Assembly: GCF_000372745.1 (NCBI RefSeq)
Contig: NZ_KB889686.1
Coordinates: 143,913-207,912 of the forward strand
Direction of reading: 5' to 3'
DNA length: 64,000 nt
Source of the DNA: Embleya scabrispora DSM 41855
Lineage (GTDB): Bacteria > Actinomycetota > Actinomycetes > Streptomycetales > Streptomycetaceae
A program made the position numbers and the translations under genes. Positions 37,203 through 45,265 of the stretch are shown here, one piece after another. The notes below the pieces were generated by a model, which was not told the origin of the DNA, did not search any database, and saw nothing but the letters and a program-made list of their open reading frames with translations. Numbering within the stretch: the stretch's first letter is position 1; the number at the start of each line of letters is the position of its first letter.

Positions 37203-38381
37203 ATGAGACACCGTATCGCCGTGATCGGCGCCGGTCCCGCCGGCCTTACCTTCGCCCGCGTCCTGCACCGTCATGGTCACCCTGTCACCGTCCTCGAACG
37301 CGATCCCGCCCGCGACGCCCGTCCCCCGGGCGGCACGCTGGACCTGCACGAGGGGCTGGGCCAGTCGGCGCTGGAAAAGGCGGGGTTGCTGGCGGAGTTC
37401 CAGTCGCTGTCCCGTCCCGAGGGGCAGGCAATGCGCATCCTGGACGCGGACGGGACCGTCCTCCGCGACTGGCAACCTCGTCCGGGCGACCGGGCCAATC
37501 CCGAGATCGACCGCGGCCAACTTCGTGACCTGTTGCTCGGGCCTATGGACGTTCAGTGGGGGCGGGGCGTGACGGAGGTGGTGCCGGGGACCCGAGACGG
37601 CGTGCTGGTCCATTTCGCGGACGGGCGACAGGAGACGTTCGACCTCGTGGTCGGTGCGGACGGCGCCTGGTCCCGGGTCCGCCCGGCGGTCTCGTCCGCG
37701 ACGCCGCACTACACCGGCGTCACCTTCGTCGAGACCTCCCTGGACGACGTCGACACCCGCCACCCCGACCTCGCCCGGCTGATCGGCGACGGTTCCATGG
37801 CCGTGTACGGCGTCAACCGCGCACTCGTCGCCCAGCGCAACGGCGGCGGCCACGTCAAGGTCTACGCCCAGTTCCGCGTGCCGCTGGATTGGCACACGAA
37901 CCCGGACCGGCACACGAACCCGGATCGACAGATGGGCCCGAACCGGCGGGCCGGCCTGGACTGGGCCGACGTCGAGGCCGTGCGGTCAAGCCTGTTGGCC
38001 ATGTTCGACGGCTGGGCCGCTCCCGTCCTCGACCTCCTCCGCCACGGCACCGCTTTCGTCCACCGTCCCCTCTACGTCCTGCCCGTGTCCCACACCTGGG
38101 CCCACGTCCCCGGGGTGACGCTATTGGGCGACGCCGCCCATCTGATGCCGCCCTTGGGGGCGGGCGCGAACCTCGCGATGCTGGAAGGCGCCGAGCTCGC
38201 CGAGTCCGTCGCCGCCGCTTCCGCCCCCGGCGAACCGGACGAGGTCGTCCGCGCCTTCGAGGAACGGATGTGGGCACGGGCCGACAGGTGGGTGAAGATC
38301 ACGACGGCCGGTCTGGAACGCCTCGTGAGCCCGGACCCCACCGAAGCCATCGCCCTCTTCGACGAGGTTCAGCCATCCTGA
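37203..38381 (+). CDS. TetX-like FAD-dependent monooxygenase
   Basis: 392 residues from ATG 37203, close to the 388 of TetX. FAD site AVIGAGPAGLTFARVLHRHG, then GGTLDLHEG and ALEKAGL, and PEIDRGQLRDLL, all characteristic of the tetracycline-destructase branch. The DG motif is VVGADGAWSRVRPA and the second FAD motif LLGDAAHLMPPLGAGANLA. A short imperfect duplication (HTNPDRHTNPDR) interrupts the middle of the protein at about 37892-37927. With a TetR-type repressor facing it, the enzyme could oxidise a tetracycline or another aromatic polyketide. Many environmental homologues do not confer resistance, so activity is an inference. Confidence 0.82.
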   Translation: MRHRIAVIGAGPAGLTFARVLHRHGHPVTVLERDPARDARPPGGTLDLHEGLGQSALEKAGLLAEFQSLSRPEGQAMRILDADGTVLRDWQPRPGDRANPEIDRGQLRDLLLGPMDVQWGRGVTEVVPGTRDGVLVHFADGRQETFDLVVGADGAWSRVRPAVSSATPHYTGVTFVETSLDDVDTRHPDLARLIGDGSMAVYGVNRALVAQRNGGGHVKVYAQFRVPLDWHTNPDRHTNPDRQMGPNRRAGLDWADVEAVRSSLLAMFDGWAAPVLDLLRHGTAFVHRPLYVLPVSHTWAHVPGVTLLGDAAHLMPPLGAGANLAMLEGAELAESVAAASAPGEPDEVVRAFEERMWARADRWVKITTAGLERLVSPDPTEAIALFDEVQPS

Positions 38382-38714
38382 CCGCCACACCCGGGTGCCG
38401 CACCGGCCGTACCGTGATGAGGCGGCCATGTCGACTCCCAGGAACCTCGCCGACGTTCGTACCCGCATCGACGCACTCGACCACGACCTGACCCGACATC
38501 GAAGCCCCGCACGCTGATTGGGCACACAGGGCGACGTCGTTCTCGAAGGCGCTCGCGCGGGCGGCGGGGACGCGCCGGCCCCTACCTCACCGGAACCGTT
38601 GCGACCGCCACTGGTAGCTTCACCCACGCACGGTTGGCCATTGCCATCACCAGGCCGCCCAGCTGTCTTGCCGACCACAGGGCGCTGGATGGAAAGACCG
38701 AACGGGAGCCCGTC

Positions 38715-39269
38715 GTGACCACTGCACTGATCATCGGCGACATCCAGCAGGGCATCACGAGTAGTTACCCGTTCGCCAGGCGCGTCGTGCCGCCGCTCAC
38801 CGAACTGCTGCCGCGTGCCCGCGCGGCCGGTGCCCTCGTCGTGTTCGTGCACTTCGCCTTCCGGGCCAACGGGACCGACCTGCCGCCGGACAACGCACTC
38901 TTCAGGAGGTTCTACGAAGCCGGGGACACCTTCCATGAAGGATCGGCCGGAACCGGGATCGCCCTGCCGGTCGCCGAGGAGGACGTCGTCGTGGTGAAAC
39001 GCCGCGCCAGTGCGTTCGCGGGCACAGACCTTGACCTCGTGCTCCGCGCGCGAGGCGTCGAGACGCTCGCGATCGCCGGAGTGGCGACCAGCGCGATGGT
39101 GGCTGCGACGTGCTACGACGCGGCGGATCGTGGCTATCAGGTGACCGTGCTGCGTGACGGTTGCGCCGACGGTGATGCGGCGATGCACGACTTCTTCATG
39201 GATGCCGTCTTCCCCAGCCGGGGATTCGAGGTCATGTCCTGCGCCGGTTGGCACGGAGAACAAAGTTGA
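38715..39269 (+). CDS. Isochorismatase-family cysteine hydrolase
   Basis: 184 residues from GTG 38715 with GGGAG at 38704-38708. Expected catalytic triad: Asp of LIIGDIQQG (about residue 9), Lys of VVVKRRASAFAGTDLD (about 95) and Cys of SAMVAATCYDAADRGYQVTV (about 128). GVATSAMV replaces the common G-x-x-T-x-x-C-V, so which residue is the nucleophile needs alignment. The family cleaves isochorismate, nicotinamide or carbamate-type bonds. It stands alone after the TetX-like gene. Confidence 0.85.
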   Translation: MTTALIIGDIQQGITSSYPFARRVVPPLTELLPRARAAGALVVFVHFAFRANGTDLPPDNALFRRFYEAGDTFHEGSAGTGIALPVAEEDVVVVKRRASAFAGTDLDLVLRARGVETLAIAGVATSAMVAATCYDAADRGYQVTVLRDGCADGDAAMHDFFMDAVFPSRGFEVMSCAGWHGEQS

Positions 39270-39374
39270 TTCGGGTCACGGCCGTTCGCCGATGGCGGTG
39301 ATGGTGGCGATTGCCCGGACGCGTGGGGTCGGGCGACGCGCGGTGGGGTCGGTGGGGGCTGTTAGCGTCCGGGC

Positions 39375-40022
39375 ATGCCGATGGGAGGGGCGGGGAATCC
39401 CGCACATGGAGTGGCACTGACGGAGCAGGTCATCGACGCGGTACGCCGGGATCCGGCGGCGTCCGCGTTGTCGTACCGGCACGTGCCGTGGGTGACGGAC
39501 GGCACCCCGGAGCCGATGGTCGCGGACGCGCTCGACAAGGTGGTGTTCCCGTCCGGGCGCCCGCTGTCGCCGAGCCTGCGGGCGTGGCTGGCGTTCGACT
39601 CCGGTCTGCTCGAACGCCACGGGTGGTTCGCGCCTGGTGGCGGCTTCGCGCCACGGCGGCTGGACCGGTTGGTGAGAGACGAGCTGGGCGAGCCCTGGGC
39701 CGAGATCTTCGAGCCGCTCGCCGAGCGCTTCCCCGAGTGTTTTCTCCTTCCCGGGGGATCCGATTCGAGGCGGATCCTCGCGGTCGGCGAGCCGGACTCC
39801 GAGGGCGAGTATCCGGTTCTCGCTCTCGACGTCGACGACATGCCGTTCGTCGGGTTGATGTACCCGGGATTCGACGTCTACGTGGCCCATACGGCGGGCC
39901 TCGTCGAGTACGACTTCCCCACCTACACCGCCATGGTCGACCACCCGACCTACGGCCCACGGATGCGCGAGCACTCCGTCACCCGGTTCGCGGGTAAGGA
40001 TTACGCCGAATACCCCTTTTAG
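39375..40022 (+). CDS. Hypothetical protein, SMI1/KNR4 (SUKH)-like
   Basis: 215 residues from ATG 39375. Regular codon usage supports coding. LSPSLRAWLAFDSGLL (about 63-78) resembles the LP..y..f....NG opening of SUKH proteins, and later EGEYPVLALDVDDMPFVGLM followed by DVYVAHTAGLVEYDF resembles their final strands. SUKH proteins are often immunity proteins of polymorphic toxin systems. No toxin or secretion gene lies nearby, so an immunity role is unproven. Confidence 0.65.
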   Translation: MPMGGAGNPAHGVALTEQVIDAVRRDPAASALSYRHVPWVTDGTPEPMVADALDKVVFPSGRPLSPSLRAWLAFDSGLLERHGWFAPGGGFAPRRLDRLVRDELGEPWAEIFEPLAERFPECFLLPGGSDSRRILAVGEPDSEGEYPVLALDVDDMPFVGLMYPGFDVYVAHTAGLVEYDFPTYTAMVDHPTYGPRMREHSVTRFAGKDYAEYPF

Positions 40023-40128
40023 GAAAGAAACGACGGGTCATCGAAGGGTCTATGGGGCGGTGCGAGTGGGCGCCGTCCTCGGCGGCTCGGACGGGGCGGT
40101 GTCGGTGGGCGGCGATACCGTCCGTCGG

Positions 40129-40362
40129 ATGAGTATCGAAGCAACTCGCGCCGGCGGGGCAGAGGTCCGGGTCAGTCTGTCTCCCGAAGCGGTGGAACGT
40201 GTGCGGGCGTTGATCGGGCTCGGGCTCGCCGCGTCCATCGAGGACTACGTGGCCGACTCCGTCCGCAACCGCCTCGCCGGGTTCCAGGACTTTGCCGCCG
40301 GAACCGTCCGCCGGCCCGACGGCGACCCGAGGGAATGGGTGATGCCCGGCCGCGGCGCATAG
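40129..40362 (+). CDS. Small ribbon-helix-helix-like protein (orphan)
   Basis: 77 residues from ATG 40129. AEVRVSLSPEAVERVRALIG, then AASIEDYVADSVRNRLAGF has the strand-helix-helix pattern of CopG/ParD antitoxins. It is followed by a short tail. No toxin gene follows or precedes within this strand, so it is an orphan or a DNA-binding protein of other use. An upstream in-frame ATG/GTG at 40060 gives 100 residues with little support. Confidence 0.5.
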   Translation: MSIEATRAGGAEVRVSLSPEAVERVRALIGLGLAASIEDYVADSVRNRLAGFQDFAAGTVRRPDGDPREWVMPGRGA

Positions 40363-40551
40363 TCCGCGGTCGGCCCCGCCGAGCGGGGATCATCCTGCGG
40401 GCGGCCCGGTTCCGGCTGGGCGAGGTCGAGTTCGGCACGTGCTCGGCCCTGCTGCCCAACCGGCTCCCCGCGCGCACGCGGATGCGCCACGTGAGGGTTC
40501 CGGGCAGTCTTCGCCACCCGGAACACTCACGATGCCGGCGCGACAGCGGGC

Positions 40552-41418
40552 CTACCTGGTGAGTTCGGCCGGTTCGTCGAGCCGGGTCAGCTTCTGCGGG
40601 TTTCTCATCAGGTAGATCCGGGTGATCCGCCGGTCCTCCACCACCAGGCTCACCGCGGTCGGCTCGCCGTCGATCTCGAATCGGCCCGCAGGCGCGCCGT
40701 TGAGCCAAACGGTCACCGTCTCGAACGCGGCCACCACCCGGCCCGCGCGCGCGAGCACCGTTGCCACCGTTTCGGCCCCATGGACGGGAGCCAGGGCGGC
40801 GGCCGCGAGCCCGCCGCCATCGGCGATCAGGACCACGTCCGGCGCCATGATCTCGAGCAGCTCCTGCAACCGGCCGGTTCGCAGCGAGGCCAGGAACCGC
40901 TCCACCACGGCCTGCTGCTCCGTCCGGCTCACTTGCACCCGCGGCCGCCGAGCCGCCACGTGCTCGCGTGCCCGCCGGCCGATCTGCCGCACCGCGGTCG
41001 CGGACTTCCCGATGGCCTCGGCGATCTCGCCGTACGGCAGCTCGAAGACCTCGCGGAGTACGAACACCGCCCGCTCCGCCGGCCCGAGCGTTTCGAGCAC
41101 GGTCAACATCGCGATCGAGACGCTCTCGGCGAGTTCGACGTCCTCGGCGACGTCGGGGCTGGTCAGCAGCGGTTCCGGCAGCCACTCGCCCACGTAGTCC
41201 TCGCGGCTGCGCGACAACGTTCGAAGGCGGTTGAGCGCCTGCCGCGTGACGGTCCGGACGAGGTACGCCCGCGGGTCACGCACCTGTGAGTGGTCGACGT
41301 CGGCCCACCGCAGCCAGGACTCCTGTACCACGTCCTCCGCGTCGGCCGCCGACCCGAGCATCTCGTAGGCGACCGTGAACAGCAGGCTGCGGTGGGCAAC
41401 GAACGGATCCTTGGTCAT
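40552..41418 (-). CDS. ECF41 (SigJ-like) sigma factor with SnoaL-like C-terminal domain
   Basis: 288 residues from ATG 41418, which overlaps the decarboxylase stop as ATGA. Sigma2 is at about 5-70 (EMLGSAADAEDVVQESWLRW, DPRAYLVRTVTRQALNRLR), sigma4 at about 105-160 (LGPAERAVFVLREVFELPYG, AIGKSATAVRQIGRRAREHV). The C-terminal 120 residues form an NTF2/SnoaL-like domain (MAPDVVLIADGGG, FEIDGEPTAVSLVVEDRRIT) ending in RNPQKLTRL, near the NPDKL-type motif of ECF41. That domain modulates sigma activity without an anti-sigma factor. Confidence 0.92.
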   Translation of the reverse strand: MTKDPFVAHRSLLFTVAYEMLGSAADAEDVVQESWLRWADVDHSQVRDPRAYLVRTVTRQALNRLRTLSRSREDYVGEWLPEPLLTSPDVAEDVELAESVSIAMLTVLETLGPAERAVFVLREVFELPYGEIAEAIGKSATAVRQIGRRAREHVAARRPRVQVSRTEQQAVVERFLASLRTGRLQELLEIMAPDVVLIADGGGLAAAALAPVHGAETVATVLARAGRVVAAFETVTVWLNGAPAGRFEIDGEPTAVSLVVEDRRITRIYLMRNPQKLTRLDEPAELTR

Positions 41419-41993
41419 GCCGTGGACGCCGCCGGGGACTTCCCGGGAAGCGCGGCCAACGGAATCTCGCAGGCATCGGAATAGCCCTGCGACGTGATCC
41501 CGTGCGCCGTGTTGGTCCTGGTCGACAGGTTGGCGAAGCCGATGAACACGGTGAGTTCGACGAGCGCCGCCGGGCCGAGCCGGTCGAGCAGACTCGCCGA
41601 CAGCTCGTCGGTGACGGTTGTCGGTGTGTTCGTCATGGCCTCGGCGTACTCCATCACCTCCCGCTCCAGCGGCGTGAACACCTCGGACTCACGCCAGCGC
41701 GGCACCTGGCCGGCCTTGGCCAGGTCCAGGTTCTCGTTCATCGCCGCGAAGTAGTTGATGTCGAGGCACCAACTGCAGCCGACCTGCGCGGCAACGGCCA
41801 TGTGCGCGAACGTCTTGAGGCTCGCATCGGCCGCATTCCACGCGCCCACCTTGGCCGAGAACTCCATGTTGGATATGGCGACGTCGGGGTTGTTGAAGAT
41901 CACCTCGACGGGTTCGGGCACCATCCCGAGCTGCTTGATCAGGTTGTCCCTCATCTCGGTGGGAAGCTCCGCCTTCGGGATACGCGATGTCAC
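41415..41993 (-). CDS. Carboxymuconolactone decarboxylase/AhpD-like protein (ECF41 partner)
   Basis: 192 residues from GTG 41993, with AAGGAG 7-12 bases upstream. AhpD fold with the redox Cys pair in QVGCSWCLDINYFAAMNENL (C-x-x-C, about 80) and a following E-V/Y motif REVMEYAEAMTNTPTTV. C-x-x-C proteins of this family are peroxidase-linked reductases or decarboxylase-like. ECF41 sigma genes are characteristically linked to a carboxymuconolactone decarboxylase, oxidoreductase or epimerase gene, whose promoter is usually the sigma target. The four-base overlap fits that pattern. Confidence 0.92.
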   Translation of the reverse strand: MTSRIPKAELPTEMRDNLIKQLGMVPEPVEVIFNNPDVAISNMEFSAKVGAWNAADASLKTFAHMAVAAQVGCSWCLDINYFAAMNENLDLAKAGQVPRWRESEVFTPLEREVMEYAEAMTNTPTTVTDELSASLLDRLGPAALVELTVFIGFANLSTRTNTAHGITSQGYSDACEIPLAALPGKSPAASTA

Positions 41994-42166
41994 GGTGTTC
42001 TCCTTGTCCGGGGCCTGTCGGCCTGTTCGGCATGAAGACACCGCCCGGTCCGCCGATGTGACAACCACCGCCACGCACGGATCGTCGGCACCGCACTCGC
42101 CGATCTCGGTGATGCCCTGACTTGTACCTGTGCCCGTGCCTGTACTCGGCCTGTGCCTGTGCCGTC

Positions 42167-43099
42167 TCACTCGATGTCGTCGCTCGCGTGCGAGACGTTC
42201 CTTCCGGGTGCGCTCGGCGCTGCCAAGGTGTCGGTGGCGGCGCGGGTGAATGCCTGGGCGAGTGGGGAGTAGGCGGCTGTGCGCCAGACCAGGCCCCACG
42301 CCAGGGTGGGCGAGTCGTGGATGGGGACGTACGCGATGTCGCCTCGCGGGAAGTACTTGACCGCGTGCAGCGGCACCGGCGAGATGCCCAGGCCGGCCGC
42401 GATCGCCGTGAGCGTCTCGTGGGCCGTGGCGCTGGAGGGGCCGCGTGGGATCGGCTTGCCGCTGGGCGTCTGGGTCGGATTGATCGCCTCGGCCCAGTAC
42501 GCCGGGACCGAGTCGTCGATCCGGAACACCGGCCCGATCGCCAGGTCTTCGAGCGAGACCGAGGTACGGCCGGCGAATTCGTGCCGGGCCGACACCGCGA
42601 GCACCAGCGGTTCGGTCAGCACGATCGGACCCACCGTCAGATCGGGCTCCTCCACCGGCAACCACACCAGTTGCAGATCGACATCCCCGCTGCGCAGCAG
42701 CCCGAACGGGTCGCCGATGTGCGCCTCACGGATCCGCAGCTCGCAGTCGGGGTGCCGGGTCCGGAAGGTGTCCAGGACGTCGGGGATCTCGGCCAGCGTC
42801 GCATCCATCGTGCCCAGGCGCAGCGTTCCGGAGAGGCCGCGCGCCGCCGCCGCGGCCCGCTCGATCCCGTCCTGGATGCGCTGATAGCCCGCCGCGAGGT
42901 CGTCGCGCAGCTGCCGGCCGATCGGGGTCAGTGCCACGCGTCGGCTGGTGCGCTCGAACAGGGGTGCGCCGATCCGGCGTTCCTGTTGCTTGATCGCCTG
43001 GCTGACCCGGGCCGAGGAGACCAACAACCGCTCGGCGGTGCGGCCGAAGTGCAACTCCTCCGCCAGCACCAGGAAGATCTCGATGTCCCGCAGCTCCAT
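42167..43099 (-). CDS. LysR family transcriptional regulator
   Basis: 310 residues from ATG 43099. N-terminal HTH MELRDIEIFLVLAEELHFGR, then LLVSSARVSQAIKQQERRIG and PLFERTSRRVALTPIGRQL is classical LysR. The effector domain starts at GTLRLGTMDA and includes DPFGLLRSGDVDLQLVWLPV. The SARVSQAI text is found in the branch controlling oxidoreductases in actinomycetes. It is divergent from the SDR gene with a palindrome between; LysR proteins bind such T-N11-A sites and respond to a small ligand. Confidence 0.9.
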   Translation of the reverse strand: MELRDIEIFLVLAEELHFGRTAERLLVSSARVSQAIKQQERRIGAPLFERTSRRVALTPIGRQLRDDLAAGYQRIQDGIERAAAAARGLSGTLRLGTMDATLAEIPDVLDTFRTRHPDCELRIREAHIGDPFGLLRSGDVDLQLVWLPVEEPDLTVGPIVLTEPLVLAVSARHEFAGRTSVSLEDLAIGPVFRIDDSVPAYWAEAINPTQTPSGKPIPRGPSSATAHETLTAIAAGLGISPVPLHAVKYFPRGDIAYVPIHDSPTLAWGLVWRTAAYSPLAQAFTRAATDTLAAPSAPGRNVSHASDDIE

Positions 43100-43233
43100 A
43101 CGCCCCCGCCGTTCGTCGCCGTACCGTGCCGTGTCGTGTTGCGCCGTGCCCCGTTGACCCGTTGCCCGCGGGTCGACGCCCCGCCGATGTGTCAGCCGAT
43201 CGGAGCCGGTATCGATTCCCGCTTCGGCATCGG

Positions 43234-43247
43234 TAACCCCTGGGTTA
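43234..43247. promoter_or_regulatory. LysR-box-like palindrome
   Basis: TAACCC-CT-GGGTTA is a perfect inverted repeat with a T at one end and an A at the other, as in LysR boxes. It lies 135 bases upstream of the LysR start and 250 before the SDR start, in a 398-base gap that contains no gene. Confidence 0.5.
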
Positions 43248-43497
43248 ACAAGGGTTGCGATCATCGTCGTTGCTCGGACGCCGTCCCGGCACGATCGTAG
43301 AGACACGCCGAAACGGAACGCCCGAACACCGGACCGAGGCGTCCGATGACGGTGACCGACCGAGACGACTCACCAAGGCGATCCACCAAGGCGATCCGTC
43401 TACGCGACTGATCGGCGCGACCCATCCATGTGCCGGACCGATGTGCCGGGCCGAGCCGACCGCCGCACGCCTCCACCCTCACGAATCGGGGATCACC

Positions 43498-44328
43498 ATG
43501 GCCAAGACCGCCCTCGTCACCGGCGTGACCGGCGCGCTGGGTCTCCCGCTGGTGCGCGGATTGTGCCGCCGCCTCGGCGACGACGGCGTGGTCTACCTGA
43601 CATCCCGGGACCCGGAACGCGGGCGGGCCGCCGTCGCCCGGCTGCGCGGCGAGGGGTTCGCGCCGCGACTCGCGGTACTCGAACCGGGCGACGCGGCCGG
43701 CGTCGGCGCGCTGGCCGACACGCTCGCCGACCGACACGGCGGCATGGACGTGGTGATCGCCGGCGCAGCCGCCCGGATCGCCTTCGGGGTACGCAATCAG
43801 GACCAGGTCAGGTCCTACGTCCGGACCGACAACCACGGCGCCCACCGGCTGATCGAGGCGTTCGTGCCGCTGCTCGCGGACGGGGCCCGGTTCGTACTCC
43901 TGGCAGGCGACTTCGGCGGGCTGCGGCACCTCCCGTACCGGCTGCGAGCGCGCTTCGACGTGGATCGGGCGAGTCTGGCCGAGCTGGCCGAGGTGATGGA
44001 CGACTACGTGTGCGCCGTCGAGGAGGGCCGGGCGGCGGCCGAGGGCTGGCCGGCGTGGATCGGCGTTCCGTCGATGATCGGCCGGATCGCGGCGATGAAG
44101 ATCCTGGCCCGGGACCTGGCCGAGGACGCGGTCCGGCGCGACATCGTGATCAACGCCGCGAGCGTGTGCCCCGCGGATCCGACCGAACCGATGGACCCCG
44201 CCGAGTCGGCCGCGGAGATCGAGCGCGTCGCCGCCGACGTCCTGTGGCTGGCCACACTTCCGGCGGGCACGCCCGAGCCGTACGGGGAACTGGTCCGCGG
44301 CCGCACGGTGCTGCCGTTCGGGGCGTGA
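43498..44328 (+). CDS. Short-chain dehydrogenase/reductase (SDR)
   Basis: 276 residues from ATG 43498. NAD(P) site TALVTGVTGALGLPLVRGLC (T-G-x-x-x-G-x-G variant, about 4-23), SRDPERGRAAVARLRGEG (NADP-preferring Arg), DVVIAGAAARIAFG (replacing NNAG) and RFVLLAGDFGGL in the Ser position. The Tyr-Lys active site is not clean: no Y-x-x-x-K is evident at the expected spacing, where the text reads AEGWPAWIGVPSMIGRIAAMK. It may be a carbonyl-reductase-like member with a divergent active site. It is controlled probably by the divergent LysR. Confidence 0.8.
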   Translation: MAKTALVTGVTGALGLPLVRGLCRRLGDDGVVYLTSRDPERGRAAVARLRGEGFAPRLAVLEPGDAAGVGALADTLADRHGGMDVVIAGAAARIAFGVRNQDQVRSYVRTDNHGAHRLIEAFVPLLADGARFVLLAGDFGGLRHLPYRLRARFDVDRASLAELAEVMDDYVCAVEEGRAAAEGWPAWIGVPSMIGRIAAMKILARDLAEDAVRRDIVINAASVCPADPTEPMDPAESAAEIERVAADVLWLATLPAGTPEPYGELVRGRTVLPFGA

Positions 44329-44397
44329 CCAGCGCAACCGGCGTCCTCGGAGCGCACGTCCCCGGAGCGGATCCAGGCCGCCGCGGCCCGGCCCCCA

Positions 44398-44433
44398 CGA
44401 CCACGACCCGGTCATGGGACGAGATCGTGGTCG
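44398..44433. terminator. Inverted repeat after the SDR gene
   Basis: CGACCACGA (44398-44406) and TCGTGGTCG (44425-44433) are perfect 9-base inverted arms with an 18-base loop, 70 bases after the SDR stop and 81 before the small peptide gene. It may terminate the SDR transcript or be an operator of the next operon. Confidence 0.4.
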
Positions 44434-44513
44434 CGGTGAATCCTTTTGCGGCCCGGCGGGCTCCTATGTGTGCGTCGACCGCCCGGTCGGCCGAGGAATC
44501 GGAGGAGGTACCC

Positions 44514-44609
44514 ATGGGGGTTGTCGTCGTCGGTGTCGGTATCGGTGTCGCCATGCTGGTGTGCGTGTGCGTCGTGCTGATCCGGAAGCGGGGGAGTTCG
44601 CGTGGTTGA
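44514..44609 (+). CDS. 31-residue single-pass membrane peptide
   Basis: ATG 44514 is preceded by GGAGGAGG (44501-44508) at ideal spacing, the strongest ribosome-binding site in this area. The product is almost one hydrophobic helix (VVVVGVGIGVAMLVCVCVVL) ending in the basic IRKRGSSRG, giving an N-out/C-in orientation. Its TGA overlaps the GTG start of the ECF sigma gene by eight bases, so the two are translationally coupled. The Cys pair in the helix could bind metal or form disulfides. It may be a tiny membrane regulator of the sigma factor; that is inference. Confidence 0.65.
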   Translation: MGVVVVGVGIGVAMLVCVCVVLIRKRGSSRG

Positions 44610-45174
44610 GAAGAATTGGCCGGGCGAGCAGTTGGTCCTCGCCGCCCAGCGCGGGGATGTCGACTCGATCTCCGCGCTGGTCTCCGGGTCGTATCCGCAC
44701 GTGCTGCGCTTCGCGCATTCGCTGTGCGCGACGCCGCACGACGCGGAGGACGCGGCGCAGGAGGCATTGATCATCCTCTACCGCAGGATCGGGATGTTGC
44801 GGGCCACCGCGGCGCTGGGGTCGTGGATGTTCCGCATCGTGCGCAACGAGTGCCTGCGGCGCGCGCGGACGGTGCTGCGCCCGGCCGAACCGGACCGGGA
44901 GGCGGCGGCCACGGAGTGCCTGGAGGACGACGTGCTCCGGCGCCTGGAGGCCGAGCGGGTGGCAGCGGTGATCGCCACGTTGCCCGAGGACCTGCGTCGG
45001 GTGTTGATCATGCGCGACGTGCAGGGTCTGCCGGGTCGGCCGGTCGCCGAGGCACTGGGTCTGAGTACGGCCGCCATGAAATCGCGCCTGCACCGGGCTC
45101 GGGTGGCGGTCCGGGAGGGCCTTCGACAACCGCTCGACGGGTACGAAGGGGGCCTCGATGGGGACGATCGTTGA
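44602..45174 (+). CDS. ECF RNA polymerase sigma factor
   Basis: 190 residues from GTG 44602. Sigma2 at about 18-85 (HSLCATPHDAEDAAQEALII, WMFRIVRNECLRRAR) and sigma4 at about 118-170 (LPEDLRRVLIMRDVQGLPGR, ALGLSTAAMKSRLHRARVAV). Standard short ECF layout. It begins inside the end of the transmembrane peptide gene and ends inside the start of a CPTCW membrane protein, forming a compact three-gene unit. A conventional zinc-finger anti-sigma factor is missing, so one of the two membrane proteins may take its place. Confidence 0.88.
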   Translation: MVEKNWPGEQLVLAAQRGDVDSISALVSGSYPHVLRFAHSLCATPHDAEDAAQEALIILYRRIGMLRATAALGSWMFRIVRNECLRRARTVLRPAEPDREAAATECLEDDVLRRLEAERVAAVIATLPEDLRRVLIMRDVQGLPGRPVAEALGLSTAAMKSRLHRARVAVREGLRQPLDGYEGGLDGDDR

Positions 45175-45265
45175 CCGTGTGAGGGGGGGCTTGATGGGGG
45201 CGACCGTCGATCGGGTGAAGGAGGTGCCGATGGGGGCGACCGTCGACCGTGTACACGATGCCCCG
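45158..45265 (+). repeat. Three in-frame 36-bp tandem repeats at a gene start
   Basis: Units begin at 45158, 45194 and 45230, each starting ATGGGG(A/G)CGA(C/T)CGT(C/T)GA(C/T)CG(T/G)GT and each preceded by a purine-rich stretch that can act as a ribosome-binding site. The first is the most diverged. The repeat therefore triples the translation start. Confidence 0.9.
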
